Assembly: GCA_036245525.1 (NCBI GenBank) | Contig: BTPG01000001.1 | Location: forward strand, 178,899,958-178,963,957 | Source: Semisulcospira habei | Taxonomy: Eukaryota; Mollusca; Gastropoda; Semisulcospiridae | Direction of reading: 5' to 3' | Length of the DNA stretch: 64,000 bases | Shown: positions 1 through 10,779 of the stretch, piece after piece | Layout: each line of letters starts with the position of its first letter | How positions within the stretch are numbered: position 1 is the stretch's first letter | The notes under the pieces: generated by a model | Databases searched by the model: none | What the model saw: the letters and a program-made list of their open reading frames with translations, nothing else | Told to the model about the DNA's origin: nothing | Translations under genes and position numbers: made by a program

Positions 1-640
1 GGGCCCCCACATTCCAGCCGAGGGACGTGATAACGGACAAAGTGACTATGTTTCTTACAACGCTGACTTGACAGTGTGTGCATGTGTGTACTGTGCTTTA
101 GTAACAATTTTGGACTGCCGCTTTTACGTTAATGTTGTAGTTTTACTATTCTTAAAAGTTAGTAGGTGTGAAGTTATTATATATTATTAAGTTATAATTA
201 AGGTGGTGACTGTTTATGCCGGAGCGACTGTCTAATAGCCGGCGCTGTTCTTATAGCGACGGGCCCCCAGGTCTTTTTGTTCTGTTGATGCGTATCTCTC
301 ATTTGTGTAACTAGTATTAGCCAAGCAGAACGTTTTTTTTTTTTAAAAAAACATTATATTACGTGTTTAAGAGATACTATGATAGGGCTGTCCTTAGTTT
401 GCTTTGTGTTAGGGAGGTTCAGGTCGGGTTGGGGCCGTTGGTGCCGGCCATGAGACGGCTTGGCGACGGGCTTCACCCGTCCCGAGCCATTGTCCATTTC
501 AGTGTTGTGTGTAAACAGTTGTGTGAGTTTGGGTGATTGCGAGTTGCACCTGAGGTGGCGAAAACAAATTTTCCTGTACGTGGCAACATGTATTTGGAAG
601 AATAAAGTTGATTGATTGATTCATTCATTCACTCAACTCA
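1..640 (+). repeat. Unclassified repeat-like stretch ending in TTGA/TTCA runs
   Basis: No coding region is visible. The stretch ends near 600-635 with an AATAAAG-like signal followed by GATT and ATTC tetranucleotide runs, the way many LINE and SINE 3' ends look. A GC-rich block lies at 410-500. I cannot assign a family, and it could be a 3' untranslated region of a retroelement cut by the window edge. Confidence 0.25.
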
Positions 641-700
641 CTGTAAAAATAAAAATGGAACTCTGAAAACGAAGTCAGCAAACTACTTGTTCACATCAGT

Positions 701-764
701 ATGTTACTTGTGACAAAAGATGATGTGTGACAAAAGCTGACTCATCACATGTCACAAGTAACAT
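701..764. repeat. Short inverted repeat (14-bp arms)
   Basis: Positions 701-714 are the exact reverse complement of 751-764, with a 36-base spacer. The core word TTACTTGTGACA recurs near 3570. It may be a remnant of a small foldback element; no function is implied. Confidence 0.5.
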
Positions 765-894
765 GCAATACCCAACAAACCTGGATCAAACAAAATATTT
801 TGAACTCATTGCAACAGATTCATTGGGCAATACTAATGCAAATTGACATAGAAGTTTCAGTGCAGATGATATAGTAATTTGAACAGTTGTTGTT

Positions 895-1287
895 TTTAGT
901 TAGTTTCTGCTTTTCACAGGAAACAGCGTTTCTCAACATAATGGATTTTGTTTTTGATATCAGGTGGAAACACTATACAGTAAACTCTTTGAAGGTTTTG
1001 TTTCAGGACATTCCCCCGGACAAAATCTTCAGCTTTCTAAAGGAAGCCAATTTGTTTTACAAAATTTAAGTCTCTGTAAATCCGACTGCTCTTATGGACT
1101 TCCAAAGTCTGTAGACTTGTACGATTGACCTATGTGACTTTTTAGCTCAGATTACTTTTAAACTGTATTTACATCATGTTTTAAGACCTTTCTCTTAATC
1201 TGGCTGACTAGACTTTTACCCTTCCCACGGTGAGATGGCTTTAGTCACCTGCTCGGCGTTAAACCCCAATAACTAACTAACTCTTTT
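895..1287 (+). mobile_element. 5'-truncated 3' end of Nimb/I-type LINE
   Basis: The reading frame up to 1069 matches the last residues of the large LINE ORF2 that ends at 62213: both share SLKVLF, a PPDKIF core and an N(L/I)F-K-I terminus. The 3' untranslated region also matches, with the block GTGAGATGGC, the CTCGGCGTTAAAC motif and the terminal AACT repeats. Homology fades upstream of about 895, so this is a typical dead-on-arrival 5' truncation from incomplete reverse transcription. It is diverged from the copy at 56400-62439, so it belongs to an older insertion or subfamily. Confidence 0.85.
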
Positions 1288-1325
1288 AACTATTATCCAT
1301 CACCTTCATCATCGCTTCAACCATT

Positions 1326-2133
1326 CACCCGTACAAGCGCAAGGGGAATCATCAGGCCTGCAACAACCACTGAGGCATCTCCTTGCTCTCCATCGCAGGC
1401 AAGATACTTTCTAGGATACTCCTCAACCGTCTCACGTCACACCTTGACCAGGGACTTCTGCCAGAAAGCCGGTGTGGATTCTGCAGAGGGCGCGGGACCA
1501 TCAACATGGTGTTCACTGCAAGGCAGCTGCAAGAGAAATGCCAGGAGCAGAATGCTTACCTGTTCTCCACCTACGTCGACCTGACCATGGCCTTTGACAC
1601 AACAGAGAAGGCCCGTGGAAGATCAAGGCAAAGTACGGATGCCCAAAAAAGTTCATCTCCATGGTGCAACAGTTCCACAACGGCATGCAGGGCGGGGTTC
1701 CAGGACAACAGTGAGATGTCCCAGTGTTTGAGACAAACGGAGTGAAGCAAGGCTGTGTCCTGGCACCGACCCACTTCAGTCTCATGTTTTCCACTATATT
1801 GACTGACGCTTTCAGAGATGGCAACATTGGAATCGTCATCAGATTTTGAACTGATGACAAACTGTTCGACCTCGGGAGGCTTCAAGGTTATGACTGACAT
1901 CATCAGAGACTTTCTGTTTTCAGACAACTGTGCCCTTAACGCTGCCTCAGAAGCTGATATGCAACACAGTGTTGACAAGTTCTCTGATCCCTGCACAAAC
2001 TTTGGTCTTGCCATCAGCATGAAGAAGACTGAAGTGATGCATCAGCCAGCCCCAGGGATACCATACATTGAGCCCAACATCACAATCAACGGTCAGAGAC
2101 TGAGCGCATTAAACAGGTTCACTTCACTGTGAT
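1326..2133 (+). pseudogene. Non-LTR retrotransposon reverse transcriptase fragment
   Basis: The translation, read across at least two frames, carries RT landmarks in order: a KRKG stretch and LLSIAGKIL near 1335-1410, an ESxCGF-xxxRGT block near 1460-1500, YVDLTMAFDT (motif A) near 1570-1600, a GVKQGCVLAP-type motif B near 1740-1770, and a region near 1900-2000 reading FSDNCAL where the catalytic FADDCAL would be expected, with N-GQRL later. Frameshifts occur around 1605-1650, near 1740 and near 1860. Endonuclease and 3' end are absent. It is a RT piece of a LINE; I cannot place the clade with confidence. Confidence 0.8.
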
Positions 2134-2299
2134 TCTGTTTTGTTAGGAACACTTGTCCGGCTTTTTTTTTAGAATCCTGAAAGATTAATTGACCATTCAA
2201 ACTAGTCTGGCACTGTTCTTTTCATATTGAACCTTCATGCTATGCAGTTCATTACAGAGAATTGATTAAGAATCAAGCGTGCATGTCTTGTTTAGTAGC

Positions 2300-2810
2300 T
2301 TATAAACCGGAAAGGGGGCGGGGTGATTGGTAGGGCACAGGATACTTTGGACGCACTGTACAACAGACAGATTACGAACAAACTGGCTGACATTCTTGAT
2401 GACCAGACACACCCTCTTAGATATGAATTTGACAGCAGACGTATCAAACGAAGTGGCAGACTTCGAGTACCCAAAAGTAGTACATCACGTTATGCCAACT
2501 CTTTTGTCCCTCAGGCTGTTACCCTCTTCAACAGTAATTATCAGTAGATAGTGTCTGTCAACATTCTTTAGTTCTATCCTTTTCAGTAGTTCACTGCAAC
2601 ATTGCTGACACTAGAAGCACAGGGGGAATCCACCATAAGTGTTTCTGATGCCAAGAGTGTTACACAGGTAACAATACATCTGTTACAGTTCATCTCTTTA
2701 ATTGAGAGTTATGGGTTATTTAATTATTTCAATGAGTGAATGATGATGTTGAATGGGCAGACAGCAAATTTCCCCATGAGGGATTATTAAAGTATTATTG
2801 TATTGTATTA
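2300..2810 (+). mobile_element. Rex1-like LINE 3' end
   Basis: The 2323-2547 frame encodes the C-terminus of a RT polyprotein (AQDTLDALYNRQITNKLADI, ending with a serine/arginine-rich stretch and LFNSNYQ). The same sequence recurs inverted at 30612-30980, where it follows recognisable Rex1-type RT. The 3' untranslated region ends with TTTCCCCATGAGGGATTATT and ATTGT repeats, the CR1/Rex1 group style of 3' end. No endonuclease or catalytic RT core is present, so the copy is strongly 5'-truncated. Confidence 0.7.
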
Positions 2811-4900
2811 TAATGGAAAATTATAAGATCATGGAAGGCGTGGCACTACTCTACAGCATTGCATCTTCCAGGATCTTAAGAGTTAAACAAAAGCACCCAC
2901 CTGACAAAGGTAGGTCTTGCAATGAGTCCAATGCACTCAACAACGCATCTGAATCTGAAAATTTGTCAAATGTAATGCTTAAAAACTTTTTTTTAGCACA
3001 AAAAGAGCGGAAGAAAAAGAACTCTAGTGTACCTTGTGTGTCAGACGGATTCATAAAAATCATGTTTCTTGTGACCAGGGACACAATTGAAATTTGTGAC
3101 ACATGGCAATTTTTTTCTGCTCATATCAATAAACCGACTGTCGCCAAAAGCAATGTTCAAGAATTTGAACTCATTACTGAACAGGGGGTTCTTTCTCCGG
3201 GTACTCCGGTTCTTCCACCCCCCCCCCTCCCCCCACCCCCCCACCCCCCACACTTTGGTACCGGTCTCGGGACACTTTACAAATTTCAAATACAAGCGAT
3301 CAAAAAAATCTCTGTAACTTCAGTAGCTGACTGGCCCTTCGTTTGTCTTGTACTGTGTTTGTCTTAAATGGCGTAAATCCGTCTGTTTCGTGAGTGTGTG
3401 TGTTGGGTTTCAGGCGCGGCGCTTTGAGTCGATTTCCCCAAAATTGAGAAAAAGCGCCTATATAATAATGGTATTATATTATTATAACAGAACATTCAGA
3501 ACAGAAAAGCTATTTCTGCCATTTTGAACTAAGAATGTAATTTTTGTGTTTTACATAGAAATATTGTGTTACTTGTGACAATTTTTTAGCGTGACGCTGA
3601 TAAAGAACTTTCCACTGCGTAAAACTGCCATGATCTTCCCGAGAAAAAAGCAACGTGGGTGTGTGCCGCCATCTTTTCAGATTGCAAAAATGCGGATTCG
3701 TGCAAAGAAAGCCCATTATTTTTTTCACTGCTTCCGCATTTTCAACATGACTTTGTTACACTACAACTTTGGCATGCTCAAAACCAGGTCAAAATTAATC
3801 AACACGACCTGTTTTCACCAAGACTGATTAATTTTTCTTTCTTCTTTTTAAATCATTCCATTTCATGTTAGTCCCATTTTTCAGCCAGGCAGCAGTTCCG
3901 GTAATGTGCACGTCAATTGTGACACCACACGTAACGAGTGACAGACGATCTTTGCATATACTGCAGTGGCATAAAATGCCCCGACAAGTCAGGCAGGTGT
4001 TTTAGTATTAAAGAGTGACTCCTTTTTTAATCATTCTCGCTCACGTTTCGATATCAGAAGCGAGTTGTATGCTGACAGTTATACTGAGAAGTACCCAAGT
4101 AAAATGCATTTTTCATGGTCATTTTACGCTTGACTCTGCCACAAGAAAGAGTAAAAAAGATCGTTCATCATCCATTTAGGTATGAAAACCACTTTTATTT
4201 TTCTCATCAAACATTTTTACATCAATATTACACACTTGTTTGTTAGATATCGATCATATAAAGTAGTTATGGTCTGTTATGTAAGTAGAGGGTTGTCAGG
4301 GCACCTTTTAAGAGTTAGCCATATACATGTATTAGCCTTAATGCAGACATTCGTAGATTGTATTTTAAGAGACTTGGCTTATTACATAGAAAATCTGGGT
4401 CTCTTGACAATTTGTTATATCTGACATTTGCTTTAATTGTTAGAAATTACTTATCAGCAAAAGGCAGCAAAAGACCAAAATCATTTCATTATTGAAGCTA
4501 ATTACTACAACTCAAACACATACTGCCACCTTAGGCTCAGGACAAACATGAATTTAGAGAGCAGTGGATTCAACTGAATTCCCCCCACCCACCCTCCCAC
4601 CCACCCATATGTCCCCTCTCCCAATCTGCTCCCCTCGCCCCCCCCCCCCCCCCCACCCCCCACCCCCACCTTTACATTAAAAAAAATAAATAAATAAAAT
4701 TAGTGAAAAGAAACTGCTGTTTTCTTATGGTGATCACAAACTACTCTTAAGTGATTTTGCATTAAACTGTCTGTCCTGAATACACTTGTTTTCAAAGAAG
4801 CCTTTAGTTAATATGTTGGGATTATTACAATTAAAAATCTGACACTTGCACAACAGCAACAAAATCATGGTCCCCTGTTTACAACAGTAACAAAATCATG
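2811..4900. other. No gene; low-complexity tracts and a possible LINE tail
   Basis: I see no supportable gene. C-rich tracts lie at about 3220-3250 and 4580-4670. The stretch 3405-3490 holds a GGCGCGGCGCTTTGAGT / AAAAGCGCC pair followed by AT-trinucleotide runs, which resembles a CR1/L2-type 3' end. The frames at 2798-3367, 3591-3827 and 4182-4424 have no recognisable domains and look like chance. Confidence 0.4.
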
Positions 4901-5536
4901 GTCCCCTGTGAATTTGTTATAGCCGGCTTTTACTGTAGATGATCATTGGTCGATAATGCACAGTCCTGTCCCTTGACAGTGCTGTTTTCCACCTTACTTG
5001 GTAGTTTTCCTTAGTATGTGTCTGATGCTATTTTTTCTGTATCTTGTTTTGGTCATGGAGTCTTGTTCAGTGACTGAAGCAATTGTTTTTGGCATATTGA
5101 AAGAAGATGCCTCCCAGAACTTGTGAAAGAGCACCCATACCTATGCCTCTTCTGTACCAACATACTCATTCATCTCTTGATTGACCCCAGAACCCACGTC
5201 ATTAGTGTGTCCCTATCCACTGGGGTATTCCCAGAAGTTCACACCACTTTTGAAGAAGTCAAACGTTGATCCTAATGTCTGTAGAATTACAGGCCTGCCC
5301 CCATCCTTTCATTTTTTTGGGGAAAGATTCTCAAAAAAGTTGTTAAAATTAGATGTTGGAGTACCTCCAAGAAATTTCCCTCCTACATCCTTTCCTTGTC
5401 CACATACTTTACCTGGCAACTGTATTAAAACTGCCATGATAAGAATCCTAAATGATTCCGTCTGCGCTGCTGATAACAGTGAACTTTCTGTCCTGACTGT
5501 CCTCAATCTGTCCACAGCGTTTGATATACTATTGAT

Positions 5537-5542
<6 letters not shown>

Positions 5543-5626
<84 letters not shown>

Positions 5627-5679
5627 TTAAAATATGAAGAAAGGATCCACAAACACCACGTTTGGACTGGTTTTATTTC

Positions 5680-5765
<86 letters not shown>
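5543..5765. repeat. Two (TA)n arrays around a palindromic core
   Basis: Pure TA repeats run 5543-5625 and 5683-5765. The 57 bases between them carry 10-bp inverted ends, TATGAAGAAA at 5633-5642 and TTTCTTCATA at 5676-5685, which run directly into the arrays. Because TA repeats are self-complementary, the whole block can fold as one long hairpin. It interrupts the RT remnant. Confidence 0.85.
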
Positions 5766-5766
<1 letters not shown>

Positions 5767-5914
5767 TTTTAATGTGATAGGTGTTCAGTGGAAGGCTCAA
5801 AAGATCTAATAAGCGATGCAGTCACAAAAGGACAGCTGATGTCCTGATGACACAATGCAAGCTTACCAGCCTGGAATTCCATGGCATTAGAACAGCATTC
5901 TCAGAATTTATTGA

Positions 5915-5919
<5 letters not shown>

Positions 5920-6009
<90 letters not shown>
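5920..6009. repeat. (TA)n microsatellite
   Basis: About 90 bases of uninterrupted TA repeat inside the RT remnant, between the HGIRTAF block and the FADD motif. Confidence 0.95.
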
Positions 6010-6013
<4 letters not shown>

Positions 6014-6210
6014 ATTTTTTCAAAGTACTCCGGCAGTAATCAAATATTTGCTGACGACACACAGTTGCATGATTCGGGCTCCTTTTGTGAGGCTGATTGT
6101 ATGCTGACCAATATGGAATCGGCTTGAGAGAAGTTAAAGACTGGATGGTTAGCAACAAACATTAGTGTAATGATGGTAATACTGATTCCATGCCCATCAC
6201 AGACGATGTT

Positions 6211-6474
6211 CCATTCACCTGTAGTTGCCTTTTTAAAACTCTCCCTACTGTCTGCACTGCCTGTAGCTCTTGATATTGGATGTGTGTTGCTAAATGGTCT
6301 TAGCTTTATTTAGGCCCCATGTGTTAGGTTTATTTAACGTATTTGACCGGCTGGCGACATACATTCAATGTTCTGTTGTTTTTTTTTTTGTTTGTTTTTT
6401 TTTCACAAGCAGTGCAGGCACGTCCTGAGAAAGCCTTGTTGCTGTCGGGACGTTAAGCAATGTACAATCAATCA
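6211..6474 (+). mobile_element. SINE, 5'-truncated copy with target duplication
   Basis: This matches the 3' two thirds of the copies at 30987-31375 and 47096-47480. It starts at CCATTCACCTG and ends with the shared block GCAGTGCAGGCACGTCCTGA, GTCGGGACGTTAAGC and AATC repeats. Flanks 6199-6210 and 6475-6486 are a 12-bp target duplication with one mismatch (ACAGACGATGTT / ACAGATGATGTT). It lies inside the CR1/L2 RT remnant. Internal poly-T growth at 6378-6402 is specific to this copy. Confidence 0.87.
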
Positions 6475-6930
6475 ACAGATGATGTTATCACAGTTATCCT
6501 TTTTCCCACAGTCATATCACTGTTTGTCAAAGTCAGATCACTTTCTGGGACACTGTCAAAAACCTTGCTGTCCTCATTGATAGAGATCTAAAAATGGAAA
6601 AGTATGTTTCATATTTTGCAGATCAGTTGCAGATCAGAGCTTAGAGCTACTTTCAAAATAAGCGCTTACATCTCTGTCATTAATATTATTAGTGGCAGTT
6701 TTCATTGAGCTTTGGCACATCAGCAGTGTCAGGTAGTATTTGGCTCCTAAAGCAACTGTCACTCAAGTCTCCTCCTTTGTATTGTCACATTTAGAGTACG
6801 TCAACTCCCTTTTTTTCTAAACTGCTGAGAGTGCAAAATAGTGTTGTCCATGTAGAAATGTGCTTACCAAAGAGGGACCACATCTGCCTCACCTTAAGAA
6901 GCCCATACAAAAACATCCTGTACAAATTCT

Positions 6931-7203
6931 TGCCTGTGTTAATATATTATATTGAGGAACATTTTGTTTGATATAGTGCTGCTAACAGGCAGTTGTAATT
7001 ATGAGACCAGTCCAAGGTGTCAGCCGAGGACATTATGTTTTGGGCAAGTAATCACATCTGTTGGTTATAAGCACTATATCAAGCAAATTGTTGCTGAATG
7101 ATTTAAGTACCCAGTCCAAAACAAAATGTTACCTGGATTCCTTCAGTTTATGGCTGATTGCTGCCATTGGTGCTGAAGTTGTCAATTTCACTTCATTTAT
7201 GCA
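6931..7203. other. No recognisable feature
   Basis: Between the RT remnant and the hAT-like element I see no gene or repeat I can name. Confidence 0.4.
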
Positions 7204-8022
7204 CAGAGTTGCCAACCACTACGGAATTTCCATAGTTTACTATGGAAGCCGATGTGTTACTATGGAAGTACGGAAGTATTCAAAATACTATGAAAAAGCA
7301 AAAATCAACAATAGTAAAAACAAAAAAAGAAAAGTTTTAAGGTTCTTTGAGCGCCTGTGGCTACCGTGTAGGTCACCCAACTACGTGTTACTGATCACAG
7401 CTTCCGGCGTGTGTTAGGCTTTGAAACAATCATTGTGAAGCCGACTGGAATGCAACTAATCAAAATGCGCATGCTTTGACCTACAACCCTGTTGACACTG
7501 TTTGCCAGAAAGCCATCAGTTAATATTTTTTCTTCGACGAGGATAAACTGAATTTTGAATCTCATCGACATCTGTCTTCGCCATGCCGCCAGAATGAAAA
7601 CCGTCTTTAGACAGTGCTACAGCAAATCATATTGAAGTGAAGAAACAAAAGCTGCAGATGTCTTCGCAAGAATATCGTAAGGAGTACTGGGACCAACAAA
7701 TTCCCATGCATACAAGAATGCAAGCGTTCAAAGCACAGCGTTTTTTTTGTGCGGTTTGCTTTATGGAGTTTAGCATCATGCATGGAGGATTAAATGATGT
7801 GACCCGGCAAGTATGTCATGAAGCTGCTGTGCTTATAAAGTCTTTTCCAAGTATGTCAGTGTTTTTTTTTTTTTATATGTCATTAAATGTTATGTGTATT
7901 CTGCCTGCCTTTGCTTGTGTTTGTGTATAGTTACATTAGTAATGCATTGCAGCGACGCGCATTGACTACTGAAATTGTCATAAAACTACTGAAATTCTAA
8001 ATTTTGACTACTGGCAACTCTG
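7204..8022 (+). mobile_element. Probable hAT-like DNA transposon, deleted
   Basis: The ends are inverted: CAGAGTTGCCA at 7204-7214 and its reverse complement at 8012-8022. Both are bordered directly by TATGCA (7198-7203 and 8023-8028), a 6-bp target duplication. A CAG-rNNTTGCCA end is typical of hAT elements, and the element contains a BED-like zinc-finger exon. At 819 bp it is far too short for a transposase, so it is an internally deleted, non-autonomous copy. hAT duplications are most often 8 bp, so the superfamily call is tentative. Confidence 0.5.
7637..7878 (+). CDS. BED-like zinc-finger exon (transposon-derived)
   Basis: The frame has a basic start, QEYRKEYWDQ, then FFCAVCFMEFSIMHGGLNDV followed by HEAAV. 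The C-x2-C pair, the F-S-I-x-H-G-G-x-N-D-V core and a downstream histidine match the zinc-finger head found in many hAT-type transposases and their domesticated relatives. The usual second histidine spacing is disturbed (an RQVC in place of the first histidine), so the finger may be broken. Coding could end at a GTATGT donor-like site after CTTTTCCAA (about 7851). It lies inside the 7204-8022 element and has no transposase core following. Confidence 0.45.
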
Positions 8023-8028
8023 TATGCA

Positions 8029-8576
8029 TAAAACTGTCCCCACGTGACACTACCCAGTGAAATGCACTCAGCGCAAATCCACCTAGGAGTGCATCTACCA
8101 GTGCAGATATGTGCCTCTGAGATTCCATTCAATTTTAGAGCGAAATAAATTCAGGGTGAATCTTTTAAGGATGAGTCCACCTAGCATAAATCGGCAAAGG
8201 CATGAATTCACTCTTAAACAAATATGTCAATGGAATAGCAACAATACAGATTTACTCTGGGTAATTTCATGCCCAGTTAGATTTAAGCTGTATAGATTTT
8301 CGCTTGGTAGATTCATGTTTTTTTTAAAATTTTATATTTGCTCTGGAACATAGTGTTTTTTACCCCTTTAGCACCATTTATTTATTTATTTTTATTTATT
8401 TTTATTTTATTTTATTTATTTATTATTTTTTTTTTTTTGGGGGGGGGGGGTAATAGTAATACTTGTGCATATGGCGCCTGTGTGCATGATACAGGAGAAT
8501 ATGCTAGCAAATATCATCACCACAAAATACTTTGACATCACAGTCTAGGGTCTGCAGACAAAATAAGAGTCTACAG
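8029..8576. other. No gene; T-rich and G-rich tracts
   Basis: The stretch has TTTA repeats and a poly-T/poly-G junction at about 8375-8450. Its open frames (8111-8353, 8338-8535) are low in complexity or unrecognised. Confidence 0.4.
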
Positions 8577-8632
8577 TTAGTTATTTGAGTTTAACTCGGA
8601 GCATGCGACTAAGGCCATCTCACGGCCATATC
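8577..8632 (-). mobile_element. Very short Nimb/I-type LINE 3' tag
   Basis: On the minus strand this reads GCCGTGAGATGGCCTTAGTC, then a GCGTTAAAC-like block and AACTAA, the same last ~55 bases as the LINE ending at 62439. It is an extreme 5' truncation or a remnant. Confidence 0.65.
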
Positions 8633-8726
8633 TTCTGATGTGTGTTCATCTTTGTCCGTATAGTGACCTATGTTGTGTGGACTGTCAACTCATTGCAGAG
8701 ATTTCATTTGACTGTGTAGACATTGG

Positions 8727-8811
8727 TGTGTGTTATTGAGAAAATTCTACTTGTAATTAGTTGTGTTTTGTAATTACTGTGTGTTGTTGAGTAAATTCTT
8801 CTTGTAATTAG
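8727..8811. repeat. 34-bp direct repeat, two copies
   Basis: Positions 8727-8760 and 8778-8811 are near-identical (four differences), each starting TGTGTGTT and ending TTGTAATTAG, with a 17-bp spacer. Confidence 0.7.
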
Positions 8812-9061
8812 ATCATGGAAAATGCCAGCAGTTCTTTTTATTTAGTCCTTTTCTCAGGTTGTCACTATCGCTAGCAGACATGTAAATTTCAGTAGTCCAG
8901 CGATTCACTTCGTGTATTTGCTGCTGCCTGTTCTCTGTTATTGTGTGTGTCTGGAAAGAAATTTTTGAGCTTTCATACACACTAAGAGGTATTTCATTAC
9001 TAGTGAGCATAAGGAGCTTGTTAATATGGCAGTTCAACATATTTCGTATTTTTGTTTTGAC

Positions 9062-9200
9062 AGATGCTAGTGTGGTGTAGTGTCACTTCATCCCACTTCT
9101 GACACCAAATTATATAGTGTTGCTTCATCCAGCTTCTCACACCAAAATTTGTGGTGTCGCTAAACCAGCTTCTCACACCAAATTCTGTAGTGTAGCTGGC
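9062..9200. repeat. Tandem repeat, ~36-42-bp units
   Basis: Three full units and part of a fourth contain TAGTGT, CTTCATCC or variant, and CTTCTCACACCAAA. On the minus strand each unit reads TTTGGTGTGAGAAG. That resembles a tRNA-primer-type TGG start, but I see no LTR beside it. The surrounding 8640-9480 has no recognisable gene. Confidence 0.6.
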
Positions 9201-9571
9201 CATGTGCTGTGTTTGTGTGACTGGTGAATGTGTTGTGAATGTTTGCGTTGTGTCAGGATGCCTTCACACACATAAGCACAGTCACTCGCACTCAATACTA
9301 ACTACCATAGAACACTAGAAAGAAAGATCACATTTCACACAGACTATAATAGTAGTACTAATAATGTTAAAGTGACAACAACAACAAAACAAAGAGCCCT
9401 GGCATGACGCCGTTTAAGAAAAAAATGTTTTCTTCTGGTCACAGTAATCAGGCATTACTATAGTAAAGGGATTCATGTTATTCACATCTTTTTAATTAGA
9501 AATGATGGGTGCGGCCATTTTGAACATGACCTTCGACCTACTGGGGACGACTTCCGGTTTTGCTTGCAAAC

Positions 9572-9748
9572 ATGGAAGCTGTGAATACAAAACTCTACAC
9601 AAGTTCCCGATCTAGCGGCCGACATTGCGCAGTAAAAGGTTGCCACAACAACAAAAAAAAGCTGTATGACTTGTTGCAAATGCCATGTTTTGACCACAAA
9701 CCTTTCATTCGCCGTTATTGTTCGTGTTTGAAACCTTTTTGTTTGTAA
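9572..9748 (+). pseudogene. THAP zinc-finger domain fragment
   Basis: The frame begins at an ATG and reads CAVKGCHNNKKKLYDLLQMP, then CFDHKPF and CSC. The opening C-A-V-x-G-C-x-N is the start of the THAP DNA-binding domain (C2CH zinc finger), common in P-element-like and other transposases and their host-derived genes. The C-terminal half, with the conserved tryptophan and final C-x2-H, is not seen; the frame stops at 9748. It is either a first exon or a broken transposon piece. An upstream ATG at 9560 is in frame. Confidence 0.5.
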
Positions 9749-9749
9749 A

Positions 9750-10779
9750 AAAGTGTATCACATCGCACACTATCCGATGAAATGGCCTGTTTTTTATCGG
9801 CCGGCCGTACACACTCGAGCGACACAAGTCAGTCTGAATTTTTATGTCTAGTTCATGTGTGTTTCGAGGAAGTTTTGCTTTAAATTGCCGGTTCTCCTCA
9901 TCATTGGCGGACCAAACCGTGGCGGAGATAGTTATTTTGCGCAGCGTTTTGTTGCACGTATCAAAATCTCCGTTGAAGTTATATCCCCATATTTTTGGTA
10001 GGGATTAGGACTACCGACTCTAAGGCCTACCTACTGATGCCAGCAGGTTGTTGTCTCACTCACGCCCTGATATTTTCATACGGTTTTTGTATCATGGGCG
10101 TGTGTGATCTTCAACTTTTGTGTAAATGTGTTGTTTTTTTTTGTTGGTTTTTTTGTTTTGTTTTTTTGTTTTGTTTTTTTTTTTGTTTTGTTTTTTGTTT
10201 TGTTTTTCCTCCAACTTTTTATGTTCTGTCAGTACAATAGTGAAACTTATTTTGTTCTGTTTTGTTGGTACAATAGTGAAACTTGTAGTAATGTACCCAG
10301 TAATTCATATTTATTGTCATGCTGATAAAATTAAAGAGTTTGTTGGCAGATTGTCAATTTTTTGTGTTTGTTTTATGAATTATCCTTAGAATGCATTACT
10401 CGCAATTCTTTCATTGTTTTCAGTATTATTATATTAATGTATACATGTATGGTGCAGCAATACAAGTTTTGTTGTCTCAGACATTTCATAAATAACATGA
10501 GAATATTTTGCCACCCAAAAGTAGAGACCAAACAAAGTGTAGAAATAGTGTTATTAGCTTGAGATACACTTGAAAACAGAACACTTAAATAACTACATGG
10601 CTACACAAAATATCTATGCATATACACGAAAACTTCGCAAAAAACTTTCCAACGCGCACGCGTAAACACTTCTCTGAAAGGCCAAACCGGAAATGCTACA
10701 CAGCCAAGCAACCTGTTAACCGACCCATTTGAGAATATTACCGTTTGGTAAAAAAGAGGTGAATACTGGAGGGCTAAAA
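9750..10779. other. No gene; T/G low-complexity tract
   Basis: Around 10130-10210 the sequence is a run of TTTTGT variants. The open frames there are low-complexity phenylalanine/valine strings. I see nothing else I can name. Confidence 0.4.

Larger units (their letters stand above)
5170..6930 (+). pseudogene. Decayed CR1/L2-like LINE reverse transcriptase
   Basis: Across several frames the translation keeps RT order: an SLSTGVFPEV block near 5205, a NYRP remnant near 5285, RILNDxVCA and [11 protein letters not shown] (motif A) near 5440-5530, HGIRTAFSEFI near 5880-5915, FADDTQLH (motif C) near 6045-6070, and after the SINE a VLIDRDLKME block near 6575 and LLRVQNSVVHV near 6825-6850. The body is split by three (TA)n arrays and by the SINE at 6211-6474. 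Many stops and frameshifts make it a fossil. An upstream stretch (about 4920-5010) resembles 29090-29160 and may belong to the same family. Confidence 0.7.

Noticed and set aside
1..640. Possible structural RNA in the GC-rich block at 410-500
   Set aside because: I could not match it to a tRNA, rRNA or snRNA fold; it is better explained as a repeat tail.
3510..3871. Overlapping 70-78-codon frames on both strands
   Set aside because: No motif, no codon pattern and no splice signals; chance frames in AT-rich DNA.
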